A stretch of DNA of 64,000 nt from Streptococcus macedonicus ACA-DC 198. Its GTDB lineage: Bacteria > Bacillota > Bacilli > Lactobacillales > Streptococcaceae. Of this stretch, positions 45,752 to 55,032 are shown piece by piece. Within the stretch, counting starts at the first letter, position 1. Each line of letters opens with the position of its first letter. The stretch covers positions 831,501 through 895,500 of the forward strand of contig HE613569.1 of assembly GCA_000283635.1 (NCBI GenBank). Reading direction: 5' to 3'. The position numbers and the translations under genes were made by a program. Below the pieces are notes generated by a model. That model saw only the letters and a list, made by a program, of their open reading frames with translations. It did no database searches and had not been told where the DNA came from.

Positions 45752-47701
45752 TTGGCTAAAAAAGAAATTAATGTAAATAATTATAATGACGATGCGATTC
45801 AGGTCTTGGAAGGATTGGATGCTGTTCGTAAACGTCCAGGGATGTATATCGGTTCAACAGATGCGACTGGTCTTCATCACTTAGTTTGGGAAATTGTCGA
45901 TAATGCTGTCGATGAGGCACTTTCTGGTTTTGGTAATCAGATTGACGTGATTATCAATTCTGACGGTAGTGCGACAGTTAGTGACCAAGGACGTGGAATG
46001 CCTACTGGTAAGCACGCTATAGGGATTCCAACAGTTGAGGTTATCTTTACCGTTCTCCACGCAGGTGGTAAATTCGGCCAAGGTGGCTATAAGACATCTG
46101 GAGGTCTGCATGGAGTGGGTTCTTCGGTTGTTAATGCGCTTTCTCGCTGGCTTGAAGTTGAAATCACACGTGACGGTGCCGTTTACAAGCAACGTTTTGA
46201 AAATGGTGGGAAACCAGTTACTACGCTAAAAAAAATCGGTACAGCACCAAAATCAAAATCAGGGACAAAAGTCACTTTTATGCCTGATGACACAATTTTC
46301 TCGACAATTGATTTTAAGTTCAACACGATTGCTGAGCGCTTGAAAGAATCTGCTTTCTTGCTTAAAGATGTGACATTGACTTTAACAGATAATCGTCCAG
46401 AAGAAGCAGAATATTTGGAATTTCATTATGAAAATGGGGTGCAAGATTTTGTTGAATACCTCAATGAAGATAAGGAAACGTTGACACCAGTTATTTCAGT
46501 TACAGGTGAAGACCAAAATTTCCAAGTTGAAGTCGCTCTCCAATATAACGACGGTTTTTCTGATAATATCCTTTCTTTTGTTAACAATGTTCGTACAAAA
46601 GACGGTGGTACGCATGAAACTGGTCTAAAATCAGCTATTACTAAGGCAATGAATGATTATGCTCGTAAGTCTGGTTTGCTGAAAGAAAAAGATAAGAATT
46701 TAGAAGGTTCTGATTACCGTGAAGGCTTGTCAGCGGTGCTTTCAATTCTTGTGCCAGAAGAACATTTACAATTTGAAGGGCAAACCAAAGACAAACTTGG
46801 AAGCCCATTAGCACGTCCAATTGTTGACGGAATCGTTTCTGAAAAATTAACGTATTTCCTTTTAGAAAACGGCGAAATTGCTTCAAACCTTGTTCGCAAA
46901 GCAATTAAAGCGCGTGATGCCAGAGAAGCAGCTCGCAAGGCGCGTGACGAATCACGTAACGGTAAGAAAAATAAAAAGGATAAGGGCTTGCTTTCTGGTA
47001 AATTAACGCCAGCACAGTCTAAGAATCCTAAGAAAAACGAATTATATCTGGTCGAAGGGGATTCTGCCGGTGGTTCAGCTAAACAAGGTCGTGACCGCAA
47101 ATTCCAAGCGATTCTACCATTGCGTGGTAAGGTGTTGAATACGGCAAAAGCCAAGATGTCTGACATTGTAAAAAACGAAGAAATCAATACCATGATTTAC
47201 ACAATTGGTGCGGGGGTTGGTGCAGAATTTAACGTTGAAAATTCTAACTACGATAAGATTATTATCATGACCGATGCCGATACCGACGGTGCTCACATTC
47301 AAACGCTTTTATTAACGTTCTTTTATCGTTATATGCGTCCGCTAATTGAGACTGGACACGTCTATATTGCCCTTCCACCTCTTTATAAAATGTCAAAAGG
47401 GAAAGGCAAGAAAGAGCAAGTGGAATATGCATGGACAGATGGCGAGTTAGAAGAATTACGTCAAAAATTTGGTAAAGGTGCTCAGCTACAACGTTACAAA
47501 GGTCTTGGGGAAATGAATGCTGACCAACTTTGGGAAACAACCATGAATCCAGAAACACGCACCTTAATTCGTGTAACAATTGAAGACTTAGCACGTGCCG
47601 AACGCCGTGTCAATGTCCTCATGGGCGACAAAGTTGAACCACGCCGTAAATGGATTGAGGACAACGTCAAATTCACTCTAGAAGAAAATACGGTGTTTTA
47701 A
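45752..47701 (+). CDS. parE: DNA topoisomerase IV subunit B
   Basis: 649 residues. TTG 45752 is the start, with GGAGG (45741-45745) six bases before. GHKL ATPase domain with EIVDNAVDEAL and GGLHGVGSSVVNALS, transducer domain, and TOPRIM domain with LVEGDSAGGSAKQGRD (about residue 430) and the DADTDGAHI metal site. With ParC it separates daughter chromosomes. Distinguished from GyrB by its length, sequence around KRPGMYIGST and the neighbouring parC. Confidence 0.96.
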   Translation: MAKKEINVNNYNDDAIQVLEGLDAVRKRPGMYIGSTDATGLHHLVWEIVDNAVDEALSGFGNQIDVIINSDGSATVSDQGRGMPTGKHAIGIPTVEVIFTVLHAGGKFGQGGYKTSGGLHGVGSSVVNALSRWLEVEITRDGAVYKQRFENGGKPVTTLKKIGTAPKSKSGTKVTFMPDDTIFSTIDFKFNTIAERLKESAFLLKDVTLTLTDNRPEEAEYLEFHYENGVQDFVEYLNEDKETLTPVISVTGEDQNFQVEVALQYNDGFSDNILSFVNNVRTKDGGTHETGLKSAITKAMNDYARKSGLLKEKDKNLEGSDYREGLSAVLSILVPEEHLQFEGQTKDKLGSPLARPIVDGIVSEKLTYFLLENGEIASNLVRKAIKARDAREAARKARDESRNGKKNKKDKGLLSGKLTPAQSKNPKKNELYLVEGDSAGGSAKQGRDRKFQAILPLRGKVLNTAKAKMSDIVKNEEINTMIYTIGAGVGAEFNVENSNYDKIIIMTDADTDGAHIQTLLLTFFYRYMRPLIETGHVYIALPPLYKMSKGKGKKEQVEYAWTDGELEELRQKFGKGAQLQRYKGLGEMNADQLWETTMNPETRTLIRVTIEDLARAERRVNVLMGDKVEPRRKWIEDNVKFTLEENTVF

Positions 47702-47796
47702 TCAGTCGTTGAAAGTGACCAGTAACGCTCTATTATCTGTTTAAAATGATGGGCTTAAATTATAATTTTTGATGTAAGATAAAAAGGATAATAAAC

Positions 47797-50208
47797 ATGT
47801 CAAATGTACAAAATATGTCTCTTGAAGACATTATGGGAGATCGTTTTGGGCGATATTCCAAATATATTATTCAAGAGCGGGCTTTGCCAGACATTCGTGA
47901 TGGCTTGAAACCTGTTCAACGCCGTATCCTTTATTCAATGAATAAAGACGGCAATACCTTTGATAAAGGTTTCCGTAAATCGGCGAAATCCGTCGGTAAC
48001 GTTATGGGTAATTTCCACCCACACGGTGACTCTTCAATTTACGACGCCATGGTGCGTATGAGTCAAGATTGGAAGAATCGTGCAACTTTAATTGAAATGC
48101 ACGGTAACAACGGTTCTATGGATGGTGACCCACCAGCTGCCATGCGTTATACCGAAGCACGCTTGTCAGAAATTGCGGGTTATTTACTCCATGATATTGA
48201 CAAAGATACGGTTCCTTTTGCTTGGAACTTTGATGATACTGAGAAAGAGCCAACGGTTTTACCTGCGGCCTTTCCAAACCTTTTGGTAAATGGTGCGACA
48301 GGGATTTCAGCAGGTTATGCAACGGATATTCCGCCACATAATTTAGCAGAAGTGATTGATGCGGTTGTTTACCTCATTGATCATCCTAATGCTAAATTGG
48401 ATAAATTAATGGAATTCTTGCCTGGACCAGATTTTCCTACTGGTGCGATTATTCAAGGTAAAGATGGCATTCGTAAAGCTTATGAGACTGGTAAAGGTCG
48501 TGTTGTGGTTCGCTCACGCACAGACATTGAAAGCCTCAAAGGTGGTAAAAAACAGATTGTCGTTACAGAAATTCCTTATGAAGTTAATAAAGCGGTACTT
48601 GTTAAGAAAATCGATGATGTTCGTGTGAATAATAAAGTGCCTGGTATCGCGGAAGTTCGTGATGAATCCGACCGTGATGGTCTGCGTATTGCTATTGAGC
48701 TTAAAAAAGACGCTGACGAACAAACTGTTCTCAACTATCTTTTGAAATACACAGATTTGCAGGTGAATTACAATTTCAACATGGTTGCCATTGATAACTA
48801 CACACCACGTCAGGTTGGTATCGTTCCAATGTTGACAAGTTACATTGCGCACCGTAAAGAAATTATCGTTGCTCGTTCGAAATTTGATAAAGAAAAAGCT
48901 GAAAAGCGCCTTCATATCGTGGAAGGTTTGATTCGTGTGATTTCGATTCTTGACGACGTTATTGCTCTTATTCGTGCGTCTGAAAATAAAGCTGACGCTA
49001 AAGCAAATTTGAAAGCTAGCTATGAATTCTCGGAAGAACAAGCCGAAGCAATCGTCACATTGCAATTGTACCGTTTGACAAATACTGATATTGTAACGCT
49101 TGAAAAGGAAGAAGCAGAGCTTCGTGAACGTATTACAATGCTTAAAGCCATTATCGGTGATGAACGTACCATGTACAATGTCATGAAACGTGAATTGCGC
49201 GAAGTTAAGAAAAAATTTGCTACACCACGTTTGACAGAATTGCAAGCTGAAGCTGAAACGATTGAAATTGATGTGGCAAGCTTGATTGTTGAGGAAGATA
49301 CCTTTGTTAGCGTAACGAAAGGCGGTTATATCAAACGTACCAGTCCACGTTCTTACAACGCTTCGACAGTTGAAGAAATTGGAAAACGTGATGATGATGA
49401 GTTGATTTTCGTAGCACATGCTAAGACAACACAGCACTTGCTGATTTTCACAAATCTTGGTAATGTCATTTACCGTCCAATCAATGAATTGACTGATATT
49501 CGTTGGAAAGATATCGGTGAACACTTGTCACAAACCATTACCAACTTTGCGACTGATGAATACGTTTTGTATGCTGAAATTGTTGATGATTTCGGTTCAC
49601 AAACCTACTTTGCTGCAACAAAACTTGGACAAATCAAACGCTTTGAACGCAAGGAATTCACACCTTGGCGCACTTACAAATCAAAATCAGTTAAATACGC
49701 TAAGTTAAAAAATATTGATGATAGTGTTGTTACCATCTCACCAATTGCGTTAGACGACGTAATGATTATGACACACAACGGTTATGCACTGCATTTTAAT
49801 ATCGAAGAAGTGCCAGTCGTTAGCGCAAAAGCAGCAGGGGTCAAGGCAATCAACCTTAAAGACGATGATTTCGTAGCCTCAGCCTTTGTTGCCAATACAG
49901 ATAGTTTCTTTATCTTAACACAACGTGGTAGCCTTAAACGTATGGCGACAGAGGTTATTCCAGCTACAAGCCGTGCTAATCGTGGTTTGCAAGTCTTACG
50001 CGAACTCAAATCAAAACCACATCGTGTCTTTATGGCTGGACCAGTTCATGCTTCTGATGATGTTGAAACATTAGAAGTCCGTTCAAATAAAGGAGCTGTT
50101 TACCAAGCTATTTTAGAAGATTTAAACCTTTCTGAACGTACAAGTAACGGTTCATTTATCTCGGATAAAATTTCTGATGAAGGTGTATTTAGCGCACGAA
50201 TCAAATAA
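47797..50208 (+). CDS. parC: DNA topoisomerase IV subunit A
   Basis: 803 residues. Breakage-reunion domain with the catalytic Tyr in AMRYTEARLS (about residue 118). The quinolone-resistance region reads HPHGDSSIYDAMVRMSQDW, with Ser at the position corresponding to Ser79 and Asp at Asp83, i.e. the susceptible residues. C-terminal beta-pinwheel repeats (YIKRTSPRSY, LGNVIYRPI, LGQIKRFERKE). A little shorter than the about 819-823 typical of streptococci, mainly at the C-terminal tail. Starts 95 bases after parE. Confidence 0.96.
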   Translation: MSNVQNMSLEDIMGDRFGRYSKYIIQERALPDIRDGLKPVQRRILYSMNKDGNTFDKGFRKSAKSVGNVMGNFHPHGDSSIYDAMVRMSQDWKNRATLIEMHGNNGSMDGDPPAAMRYTEARLSEIAGYLLHDIDKDTVPFAWNFDDTEKEPTVLPAAFPNLLVNGATGISAGYATDIPPHNLAEVIDAVVYLIDHPNAKLDKLMEFLPGPDFPTGAIIQGKDGIRKAYETGKGRVVVRSRTDIESLKGGKKQIVVTEIPYEVNKAVLVKKIDDVRVNNKVPGIAEVRDESDRDGLRIAIELKKDADEQTVLNYLLKYTDLQVNYNFNMVAIDNYTPRQVGIVPMLTSYIAHRKEIIVARSKFDKEKAEKRLHIVEGLIRVISILDDVIALIRASENKADAKANLKASYEFSEEQAEAIVTLQLYRLTNTDIVTLEKEEAELRERITMLKAIIGDERTMYNVMKRELREVKKKFATPRLTELQAEAETIEIDVASLIVEEDTFVSVTKGGYIKRTSPRSYNASTVEEIGKRDDDELIFVAHAKTTQHLLIFTNLGNVIYRPINELTDIRWKDIGEHLSQTITNFATDEYVLYAEIVDDFGSQTYFAATKLGQIKRFERKEFTPWRTYKSKSVKYAKLKNIDDSVVTISPIALDDVMIMTHNGYALHFNIEEVPVVSAKAAGVKAINLKDDDFVASAFVANTDSFFILTQRGSLKRMATEVIPATSRANRGLQVLRELKSKPHRVFMAGPVHASDDVETLEVRSNKGAVYQAILEDLNLSERTSNGSFISDKISDEGVFSARIK

Positions 50209-50214
50209 ATTCAT

Positions 50215-50245
50215 AAGTCGGGGAAAAGTCCCCGATTTATTTTCA
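50215..50245 (+). terminator. Terminator after parC
   Basis: TCGGGG-AAAAGT-CCCCGA followed by TTTATTTT. Confidence 0.8.
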
Positions 50246-50277
50246 AAATAAATTTTCAGAATTTTATGAAAAACCAC

Positions 50278-50305
50278 TTGAAAAAAGATTTAAAAAGCGT
50301 ACAAT
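50278..50305 (+). promoter_or_regulatory. ilvE promoter
   Basis: TTGAAA (50278-50283), 16-base spacer, TACAAT (50300-50305), 29 bases before the gene. I see no T-box leader or CodY box. Confidence 0.6.
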
Positions 50306-50334
50306 AAGATAAAAATAAAGAAAGAGGATTTAAC

Positions 50335-51357
50335 ATGACAGTAGATTTAGACTGGGAAAACCTAGGATTTTCCTATCATAGATTACCATTTCGCTATATT
50401 TCATATTACAAAGACGGTAAATGGGATGACGGACAATTAACAGAAGATGCAACACTTCATATTTCAGAATCGTCTCCAGCTTTGCATTATGGTCAACAAG
50501 CGTTTGAAGGCTTGAAAGCTTATCGCACAAAAGATGGCTCTGTTCAATTATTCCGTCCAAATATGAATGCAGAACGTTTACAACGCACAGCAGACCGCCT
50601 TCTTATGCCACAAGTGCCAACCGAAAAATTCATTGATGCCGCTAAGCAAGTTGTGCGCGCCAATGAAGAATTCGTCCCACCATATGGTACAGGTGCAACT
50701 CTTTATCTACGTCCTCTTTTGATTGGTGTTGGTGATATTATTGGTGTTCACCCAGCTGATGAATATATTTTCACTATTTTTGCCATGCCAGTTGGAAATT
50801 ACTTCAAAGGTGGCTTGGCGCCAACAAACTTCTTGATTCAAGATAAATATGACCGTGCTGCACCGAATGGAACAGGTGCTGCAAAAGTTGGTGGTAACTA
50901 CGCAGCAAGCCTTCTTCCAGGGAAAGTAGCACACGACCGCAAATTCTCTGACGTTATTTATCTTGACCCAACTACTCATACCAAAATTGAAGAAGTCGGT
51001 TCAGCAAACTTCTTCGGTATTACAGCGGATAATGAATTTATCACACCGCTTAGCCCATCTATTTTGCCATCCATCACAAAATATTCGCTTCTTTACTTGG
51101 CAGAGCACCGCTTTGGTATGAAAGCTATCCAAGGTGAGGTAAAACTTGATGAATTGGACAAATTCGTTGAAGCTGGTGCTTGTGGTACAGCAGCCGTTAT
51201 TTCACCAATCGGTGGTGTTCAACACGGAGATGACTTCCATGTCTTTTATAGCGAAACAGAAGTAGGTCCTGTAACCCGTAAACTTTATGACGAGCTTGTT
51301 GGTATCCAGTTTGGTGATATTGAAGCTCCAGAAGGTTGGATTTACAAAGTTAACTAA
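50335..51357 (+). CDS. ilvE: Branched-chain amino acid aminotransferase
   Basis: 340 residues, PLP class IV. Makes Leu, Ile and Val from their keto acids, or the reverse. HYGQQAFEGLKAYR (about residue 45), the region with the PLP Lys in KVGGNYAASLLPG (about 185) and the EVGSANFFGI and GACGTAAVISPIG segments identify the branched-chain type rather than D-amino-acid transaminase. AGAGG precedes ATG 50335. Separate transcription unit. Confidence 0.95.
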   Translation: MTVDLDWENLGFSYHRLPFRYISYYKDGKWDDGQLTEDATLHISESSPALHYGQQAFEGLKAYRTKDGSVQLFRPNMNAERLQRTADRLLMPQVPTEKFIDAAKQVVRANEEFVPPYGTGATLYLRPLLIGVGDIIGVHPADEYIFTIFAMPVGNYFKGGLAPTNFLIQDKYDRAAPNGTGAAKVGGNYAASLLPGKVAHDRKFSDVIYLDPTTHTKIEEVGSANFFGITADNEFITPLSPSILPSITKYSLLYLAEHRFGMKAIQGEVKLDELDKFVEAGACGTAAVISPIGGVQHGDDFHVFYSETEVGPVTRKLYDELVGIQFGDIEAPEGWIYKVN

Positions 51358-51394
51358 AAAACGAAAGCTTGCTCTTGCAAGCTTTTTCGTTTTC
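51356..51394 (+). terminator. Terminator after ilvE
   Basis: Long stem AACGAAAGCTTGC-TCTT-GCAAGCTTTTTCGTT with flanking A and T runs. Confidence 0.85.
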
Positions 51395-51423
51395 ATGTAA
51401 AATGGGTAAAGTGAGGTGAAAGA

Positions 51424-51654
51424 ATGAGCAAAAAAGATAAGAAAATCGAAATTCAACTAGCTGATGCTAAGGTTGAAATCAATAATGCAAAAGTCGAAGG
51501 CTATACTTTAACAGCTGGTAAAAAAATCATTGGTGAAATTGCTGAACTAGACGGTAAATTTGCAATTGTCAAGAATGGAGAAGTCGAAGCATTCTTCAAG
51601 ACATTAGAACAAACGATTGAAAGTATTATTGAAAATTACAATCTTAATCGCTAA
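51424..51654 (+). CDS. DUF2969 family small protein
   Basis: 76 residues, ATG 51424 after GTGAGGTG. A short beta-rich cytoplasmic protein: charged N-terminus SKKDKKIEIQLADAKVEI, then GKKIIGEIAELDGKFAIVKNG. It is a conserved lactic-acid-bacterial family of unknown function, typically near tRNA or rpsA as here. No membrane segment. Confidence 0.75.
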   Translation: MSKKDKKIEIQLADAKVEINNAKVEGYTLTAGKKIIGEIAELDGKFAIVKNGEVEAFFKTLEQTIESIIENYNLNR

Positions 51655-51671
51655 AAAAAGCCGAAAAGTAC

Positions 51672-51700
51672 TTGCAAGAGAACAAAAACTATGCTAGAAT
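51672..51700 (+). promoter_or_regulatory. Promoter of tRNA-Tyr/tRNA-Gln
   Basis: TTGCAA (51672-51677), 17-base spacer, TGCTAGAAT extended -10 (51692-51700). The first tRNA starts 16 bases later. Confidence 0.65.
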
Positions 51701-51715
51701 AGTTTTTGTTGTAAC

Positions 51716-51796
51716 GGAAGGGTAGCGAAGAGGCTAAACGCGGCGGACTGTAAATCCGCTCCTTCGGGTTCGGGGGTTCGAATCCCTCCCCTTCCA
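51716..51796 (+). tRNA. tRNA-Tyr (anticodon GTA)
   Basis: 81 nt, class II tRNA with long variable arm. Acceptor GGAAGGG pairs with CCCTTCC, discriminator A at 51796; anticodon loop CTGTAAA; T loop GTTCGAATC. CCA is not encoded. Confidence 0.96.
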
Positions 51797-51829
51797 TTCT
51801 AAGAGAAGTCTTAGAATGTACATTTTTTT

Positions 51830-51901
51830 TGGGGTATAGCCAAGCGGTAAGGCAAGGGACTTTGACTCCCTCATGCGTTGGTTCGAATCCAGCTACCCCA
51901 G
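51830..51901 (+). tRNA. tRNA-Gln (anticodon TTG)
   Basis: 72 nt. Acceptor TGGGGTA pairs with TACCCCA, discriminator G at 51901; anticodon loop CTTTGAC giving TTG; T arm GTTCGAATC. It follows tRNA-Tyr by 33 bases, separated by a small AAGA-rich hairpin (TTCTAAG-AGAAGT-CTTAGAA) that may aid processing. Confidence 0.96.
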
Positions 51902-52028
51902 TCAAAGGTATCAAGTTTTGGCTTGACACCGTCAAAGATAAAAGTTGTTGTCGTTGCGGGTTACCTTGAGAAATATTATTGTTGTCAAAAGTTAGCATTA
52001 CCTAGCTTTTGTTGGAGGATTTTTTAGA

Positions 52029-53225
52029 ATGAATGAATTTGAAGATTTGCTAAACAGTGTTAGCGAAGTAAAACCTGGTGATGTAGTCACTGCGGAAGTT
52101 TTAACTCTTGATAATGATCAAGCAAACGTTGTCATCGAAGGAACAGGTGTTGAAGGTGTCCTTACACTTCGTGAATTGACTAACGAACGTGATGCTGACA
52201 TCAATGACTTTGTTAAAACTGGCGACACAGTTGAAGTTCTTGTTCTTCGTCAAGTTGTAGGTAAAGATACTGATACAGTTACTTTCCTTGTCTCTAAAAA
52301 ACGCTTGGAAGCTCGCAAAGCTTGGGAAAAACTTGTTGGTCGTAAAGATGAAGTTGTTACTGTTAAAGGTACACGTGCTGTTAAAGGTGGTCTTTCAGTT
52401 GAATTTGAAGGAGTTCGCGGATTCATCCCAGCCTCAATGATCGACACTCGTTTTGTACGTAACACTGAAAAATTTGTTGGTCAAGAGTTTGAAGGTAAAA
52501 TTAAAGAAGTTGTTCCAGCTGAAAACCGCTTCATTCTTTCACGTCGTGAAGTTATTGAAGAAAAAGCTGCTGCAGCTCGTAAAGAAGTCTTCTCTAAGCT
52601 TGAAGAAGGTGCAATTGTTAAAGGTAAAGTTGCTCGTTTGACAAGCTTTGGTGCTTTCATCGACCTTGGTGGTGTTGACGGACTTGTTCACGTGACTGAA
52701 TTGTCTCACGAACATAACGTATCACCTAAATCAGTTGTTTCTGTTGGTGAAGAAGTTGAAGTTAAAGTTCTTTCAATTGACGAAGAAGCAGGTCGTGTAT
52801 CACTTTCGCTTAAAGCTACAACACCTGGGCCTTGGGATGGCGTAGAACAAAAACTTGCTACTGGTGATGTTGTTGAAGGTAAAGTTAAACGTTTAACTGA
52901 CTTTGGTGCTTTCGTTGAAGTATTACCTGGTATCGATGGACTTGTTCACATCTCACAAATTTCACACAAACGTGTTGAAAATCCAAAAGATGTCCTTTCA
53001 GTAGGTCAAGAAGTTAACGTTAAAGTTCTTGATGTTAACGCTGCTGCAGAACGTGTATCACTTTCTATCAAAGCTCTTGAAGAACGTCCCGCACAAGCTG
53101 AAAATGAAGAAAAACGTCAATCTCGTCCACGTCGTCCAAAACGTGAAGCTAAACGTGATTACGAACTTCCAGAAACTCAAACTGGATTCTCAATGGCTGA
53201 CTTGTTTGGCGATATTGAATTATAA
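52029..53225 (+). CDS. rpsA: 30S ribosomal protein S1
   Basis: 398 residues with four S1/OB repeats, the short Gram-positive form (Gram-negative S1 has six). The third and fourth repeats are the best kept ([20 protein letters not shown] and [19 protein letters not shown]). The C-terminal tail is basic ([12 protein letters not shown]) and ends [12 protein letters not shown]. Binds mRNA on the small subunit. ATG 52029 follows TTGGAGG. The 127-base leader after tRNA-Gln has no obvious structure. Confidence 0.95.
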   Translation: MNEFEDLLNSVSEVKPGDVVTAEVLTLDNDQANVVIEGTGVEGVLTLRELTNERDADINDFVKTGDTVEVLVLRQVVGKDTDTVTFLVSKKRLEARKAWEKLVGRKDEVVTVKGTRAVKGGLSVEFEGVRGFIPASMIDTRFVRNTEKFVGQEFEGKIKEVVPAENRFILSRREVIEEKAAAARKEVFSKLEEGAIVKGKVARLTSFGAFIDLGGVDGLVHVTELSHEHNVSPKSVVSVGEEVEVKVLSIDEEAGRVSLSLKATTPGPWDGVEQKLATGDVVEGKVKRLTDFGAFVEVLPGIDGLVHISQISHKRVENPKDVLSVGQEVNVKVLDVNAAAERVSLSIKALEERPAQAENEEKRQSRPRRPKREAKRDYELPETQTGFSMADLFGDIEL

Positions 53226-53227
53226 TA

Positions 53228-53264
53228 AAAAGAAAAGACCTGTTAAACAGGTCTTTTCTTTTTA
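53228..53264 (+). terminator. Terminator after rpsA
   Basis: Perfect stem AGAAAAGACCTG-TTAA-CAGGTCTTTTCT flanked by A and T tracts. The extended -10 TGGTATAAT (53273-53281) of the next tRNA directly follows. Confidence 0.88.
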
Positions 53265-53292
53265 CTTTGATATGGTATAATATAATAAGTTG

Positions 53293-53364
53293 CCACTCTT
53301 AGTGTAATGGATATCACGCAAGATTCCGGTTCTTGAAATAGGGGTTCGATTCCCTTAGGGTGGA
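53293..53364 (+). tRNA. tRNA-Arg (anticodon CCG)
   Basis: 72 nt. Acceptor CCACTCT pairs with AGGGTGG (one T-G pair), D stem GTG/CAC, anticodon stem CAAGA/TCTTG with loop TTCCGGT, T stem AGGGG/CCCTT with loop TTCGATT, discriminator A. CCA is not encoded. Its own promoter and terminator make it a single-gene unit. Confidence 0.93.
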
Positions 53365-53380
53365 GAGTTATAATCTACCT

Positions 53381-53406
53381 AAAAAGCCTTGAAATCAAGG
53401 CTTTTT
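53381..53406 (+). terminator. Terminator after tRNA-Arg
   Basis: Perfect stem AAAAAGCCTTGA-AA-TCAAGGCTTTTT. Confidence 0.88.
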
Positions 53407-53745
53407 GAAGTATAAGAATGTATTCATTTTGAAGAGCTTTAGAGTCACTTAAGGACATTTCCAAATAAAAAAACAAGGTATTTGCAGATCTTTTTTACCT
53501 AAATATCTAAGATAATGTTTGTATTTGGTACAGTACCTTAAAAAACTATTAGAGTACGGATGATATAACTTAAAAAGTTTGTTATGTTTTGAATTAACTT
53601 GACTCATAATTTTTGGGAAAGAAAATTAGGGGAATCTTCCTTAGAAAGATTGAATTGTTGCTGCAGTTTTTATGCATGAATTGGCTAGGATTTTTGAGTA
53701 GCTATTGTTTTCTTGCTAAGATTTATAGCTTGAATTTCTACATAG
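53407..53745. other. AT-rich gap, nothing recognised
   Basis: About 340 bases between the tRNA-Arg terminator and the lrgB terminator. I see no ORF with a ribosome site, no tRNA-like fold and no strong palindrome. Confidence 0.6.
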
Positions 53746-53776
53746 TAAAAAAGTCTGAGATGATTTCTCAGACTTG
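53746..53776 (-). terminator. Terminator of lrgAB
   Basis: On the minus strand AAGTCTGAGA-AATCA-TCTCAGACTT is followed by T6. Confidence 0.85.
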
Positions 53777-53791
53777 GTTCTTATACTAGTG

Positions 53792-54487
53792 TTATTTCAG
53801 AATAATTTGAGCAACAATTGGGCTAATAATAACATATACGATTCCTGTTACGCCAATGGCGAGACCAGCCATTGCGCCTTCGACATAACCATATTTTAAG
53901 GCTGTACCTGTTCCGATAGCGTGTCCTGTACCACCAAGACTTAATCCAATCGCTACTGGATCATCAATTATTAAAAGTTTTAGAAAAACTGGACCAAGAA
54001 CGCTAGTTAAAATTCCAGTGATGACAACAACGACAAGGGTAACTGTTGTAATTCCGCCCATTTTGTCGGTGATTCCAACTGCCATAGCAGTTGTTACAGA
54101 TTTGGGAAATAAAGAAATAGCTAAGAGGTATTTAATTCCAAAAATTTTAGCGATAAGTGCTGTGAATGTAGTGTTAACGATACAAGCGATAAAAATACCT
54201 GACAGAATGCTTCTGATGTGATGTTTCATTAGGTGAAATGAGCGATAAAGCGGTATTCCAAGTGCGACAGTCGAAGGAACGATAAGCATGTTTAGGTAGC
54301 TTCCTCCAACGTAATAGTCGGAATACGAAATGTTACTTATTTTTAGAAAGGCGATAATAAAACAAGTTGCTAGAAGTAATGGTGTTGTAATGGGATGCGG
54401 AAAACGTCTAAAAATTAACATTCCCATTAAATAAGCAAGAATTGACACCATTATACCAAAGATTGGATTTGTGATAACCTCATTCAT
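53792..54487 (-). CDS. lrgB: Antiholin-like LrgB
   Basis: 231 residues from the ATG at 54487 (AAAGGAG upstream; a longer frame lacks a site and would overlap lrgA deeply). About seven to eight membrane helices; the conserved core IFGIKYLLAISLFPKSVTTAMA and LSLGGTGHAIGTGTALKYG identify the LrgB/CidB family. These form, with LrgA, a membrane system first linked to murein hydrolase control and more recently to pyruvate uptake in S. mutans. The two genes overlap by a few bases. Confidence 0.92.
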   Translation of the reverse strand: MNEVITNPIFGIMVSILAYLMGMLIFRRFPHPITTPLLLATCFIIAFLKISNISYSDYYVGGSYLNMLIVPSTVALGIPLYRSFHLMKHHIRSILSGIFIACIVNTTFTALIAKIFGIKYLLAISLFPKSVTTAMAVGITDKMGGITTVTLVVVVITGILTSVLGPVFLKLLIIDDPVAIGLSLGGTGHAIGTGTALKYGYVEGAMAGLAIGVTGIVYVIISPIVAQIILK

Positions 54488-54860
54488 GACGGACTCCTTT
54501 ATCGACGTAATCTCCTTCAAAACGTTTTTTGATAAATTGCACAACAAAACCGATAACGGCAATATTTAGGAAGATCGCGCCTAAAATAATGATAGTAATA
54601 GGAAGCAAGTAGTCCTTAATATCGTTAAATTTTTCCATAATCCCAACAGCTGCAGGCAAAAAAAGAATGGTCATATTATTCAATAAAAAATTTCCGACAA
54701 CGTCAATGTGTCTAAGGCGGATAATTTTAAATTCGAGCGCAAGAAAAAGTAGCACTAGCCCAATAATGCTACCAGGAATAGGTAAATGCAACAAATTCGA
54801 AATTGCCTCTCCAATAAATGAAAAGACCAGAATAATCATAAATTGAACGTATAACTTCAT
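54480..54860 (-). CDS. lrgA: Holin-like protein LrgA/CidA
   Basis: 126 residues with four membrane helices. FSFIGEAISNLLHLPIPGSIIGL (split across helices 1-2) and a Lys-rich C-terminal tail typical of LrgA. First gene of lrgAB. GGAG lies before the ATG at 54860. No LytSR two-component pair is near, which is the usual arrangement in some streptococci but not here. Confidence 0.9.
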   Translation of the reverse strand: MKLYVQFMIILVFSFIGEAISNLLHLPIPGSIIGLVLLFLALEFKIIRLRHIDVVGNFLLNNMTILFLPAAVGIMEKFNDIKDYLLPITIIILGAIFLNIAVIGFVVQFIKKRFEGDYVDKGVRHE

Positions 54861-54913
54861 TAGTAAACTCCTTCGTTATAAGTCTACTACTATGTAGGGA
54901 TTTTTCAAGGTTA

Positions 54914-54944
54914 TTGAAACGTTTACATGAAAATTTCATGTAAA
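54914..54944 (-). promoter_or_regulatory. cre-like site and 23-bp palindrome upstream of lrgA
   Basis: TTTACATGAAA-A-TTTCATGTAAA (54922-54944) is a perfect 11+1+11 inverted repeat. It overlaps TTGAAACGTTTACA (54914-54927), which matches the CcpA cre consensus at 12 of 14 positions. Both lie about 55-85 bases before the lrgA start. lrgAB of S. mutans is known to respond to CcpA and LytR; the palindrome could be the binding site of either or of another regulator. Confidence 0.6.
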
Positions 54945-55032
54945 TATGGTGAGTTTCATCATGTCAGTAGAAGTAATACGAAGATGATTTAGAAATAAAA
55001 ATAGGGTAAATCAAATTACCCTAACCTTTAAT

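Noticed and set aside
46714..47193. 159-residue reverse-strand ORF inside parE
   Set aside because: Antisense shadow; Ser/Arg/Leu-rich translation with no homology that I recognise.
48514..49524. 336-residue reverse-strand ORF inside parC
   Set aside because: Antisense shadow of a well-conserved gene; composition rich in Phe, Asn and Cys and no ribosome site.
52250..52465. Reverse ORFs in rpsA and similar small ORFs elsewhere
   Set aside because: Shadows of highly biased coding sequence without ribosome sites.
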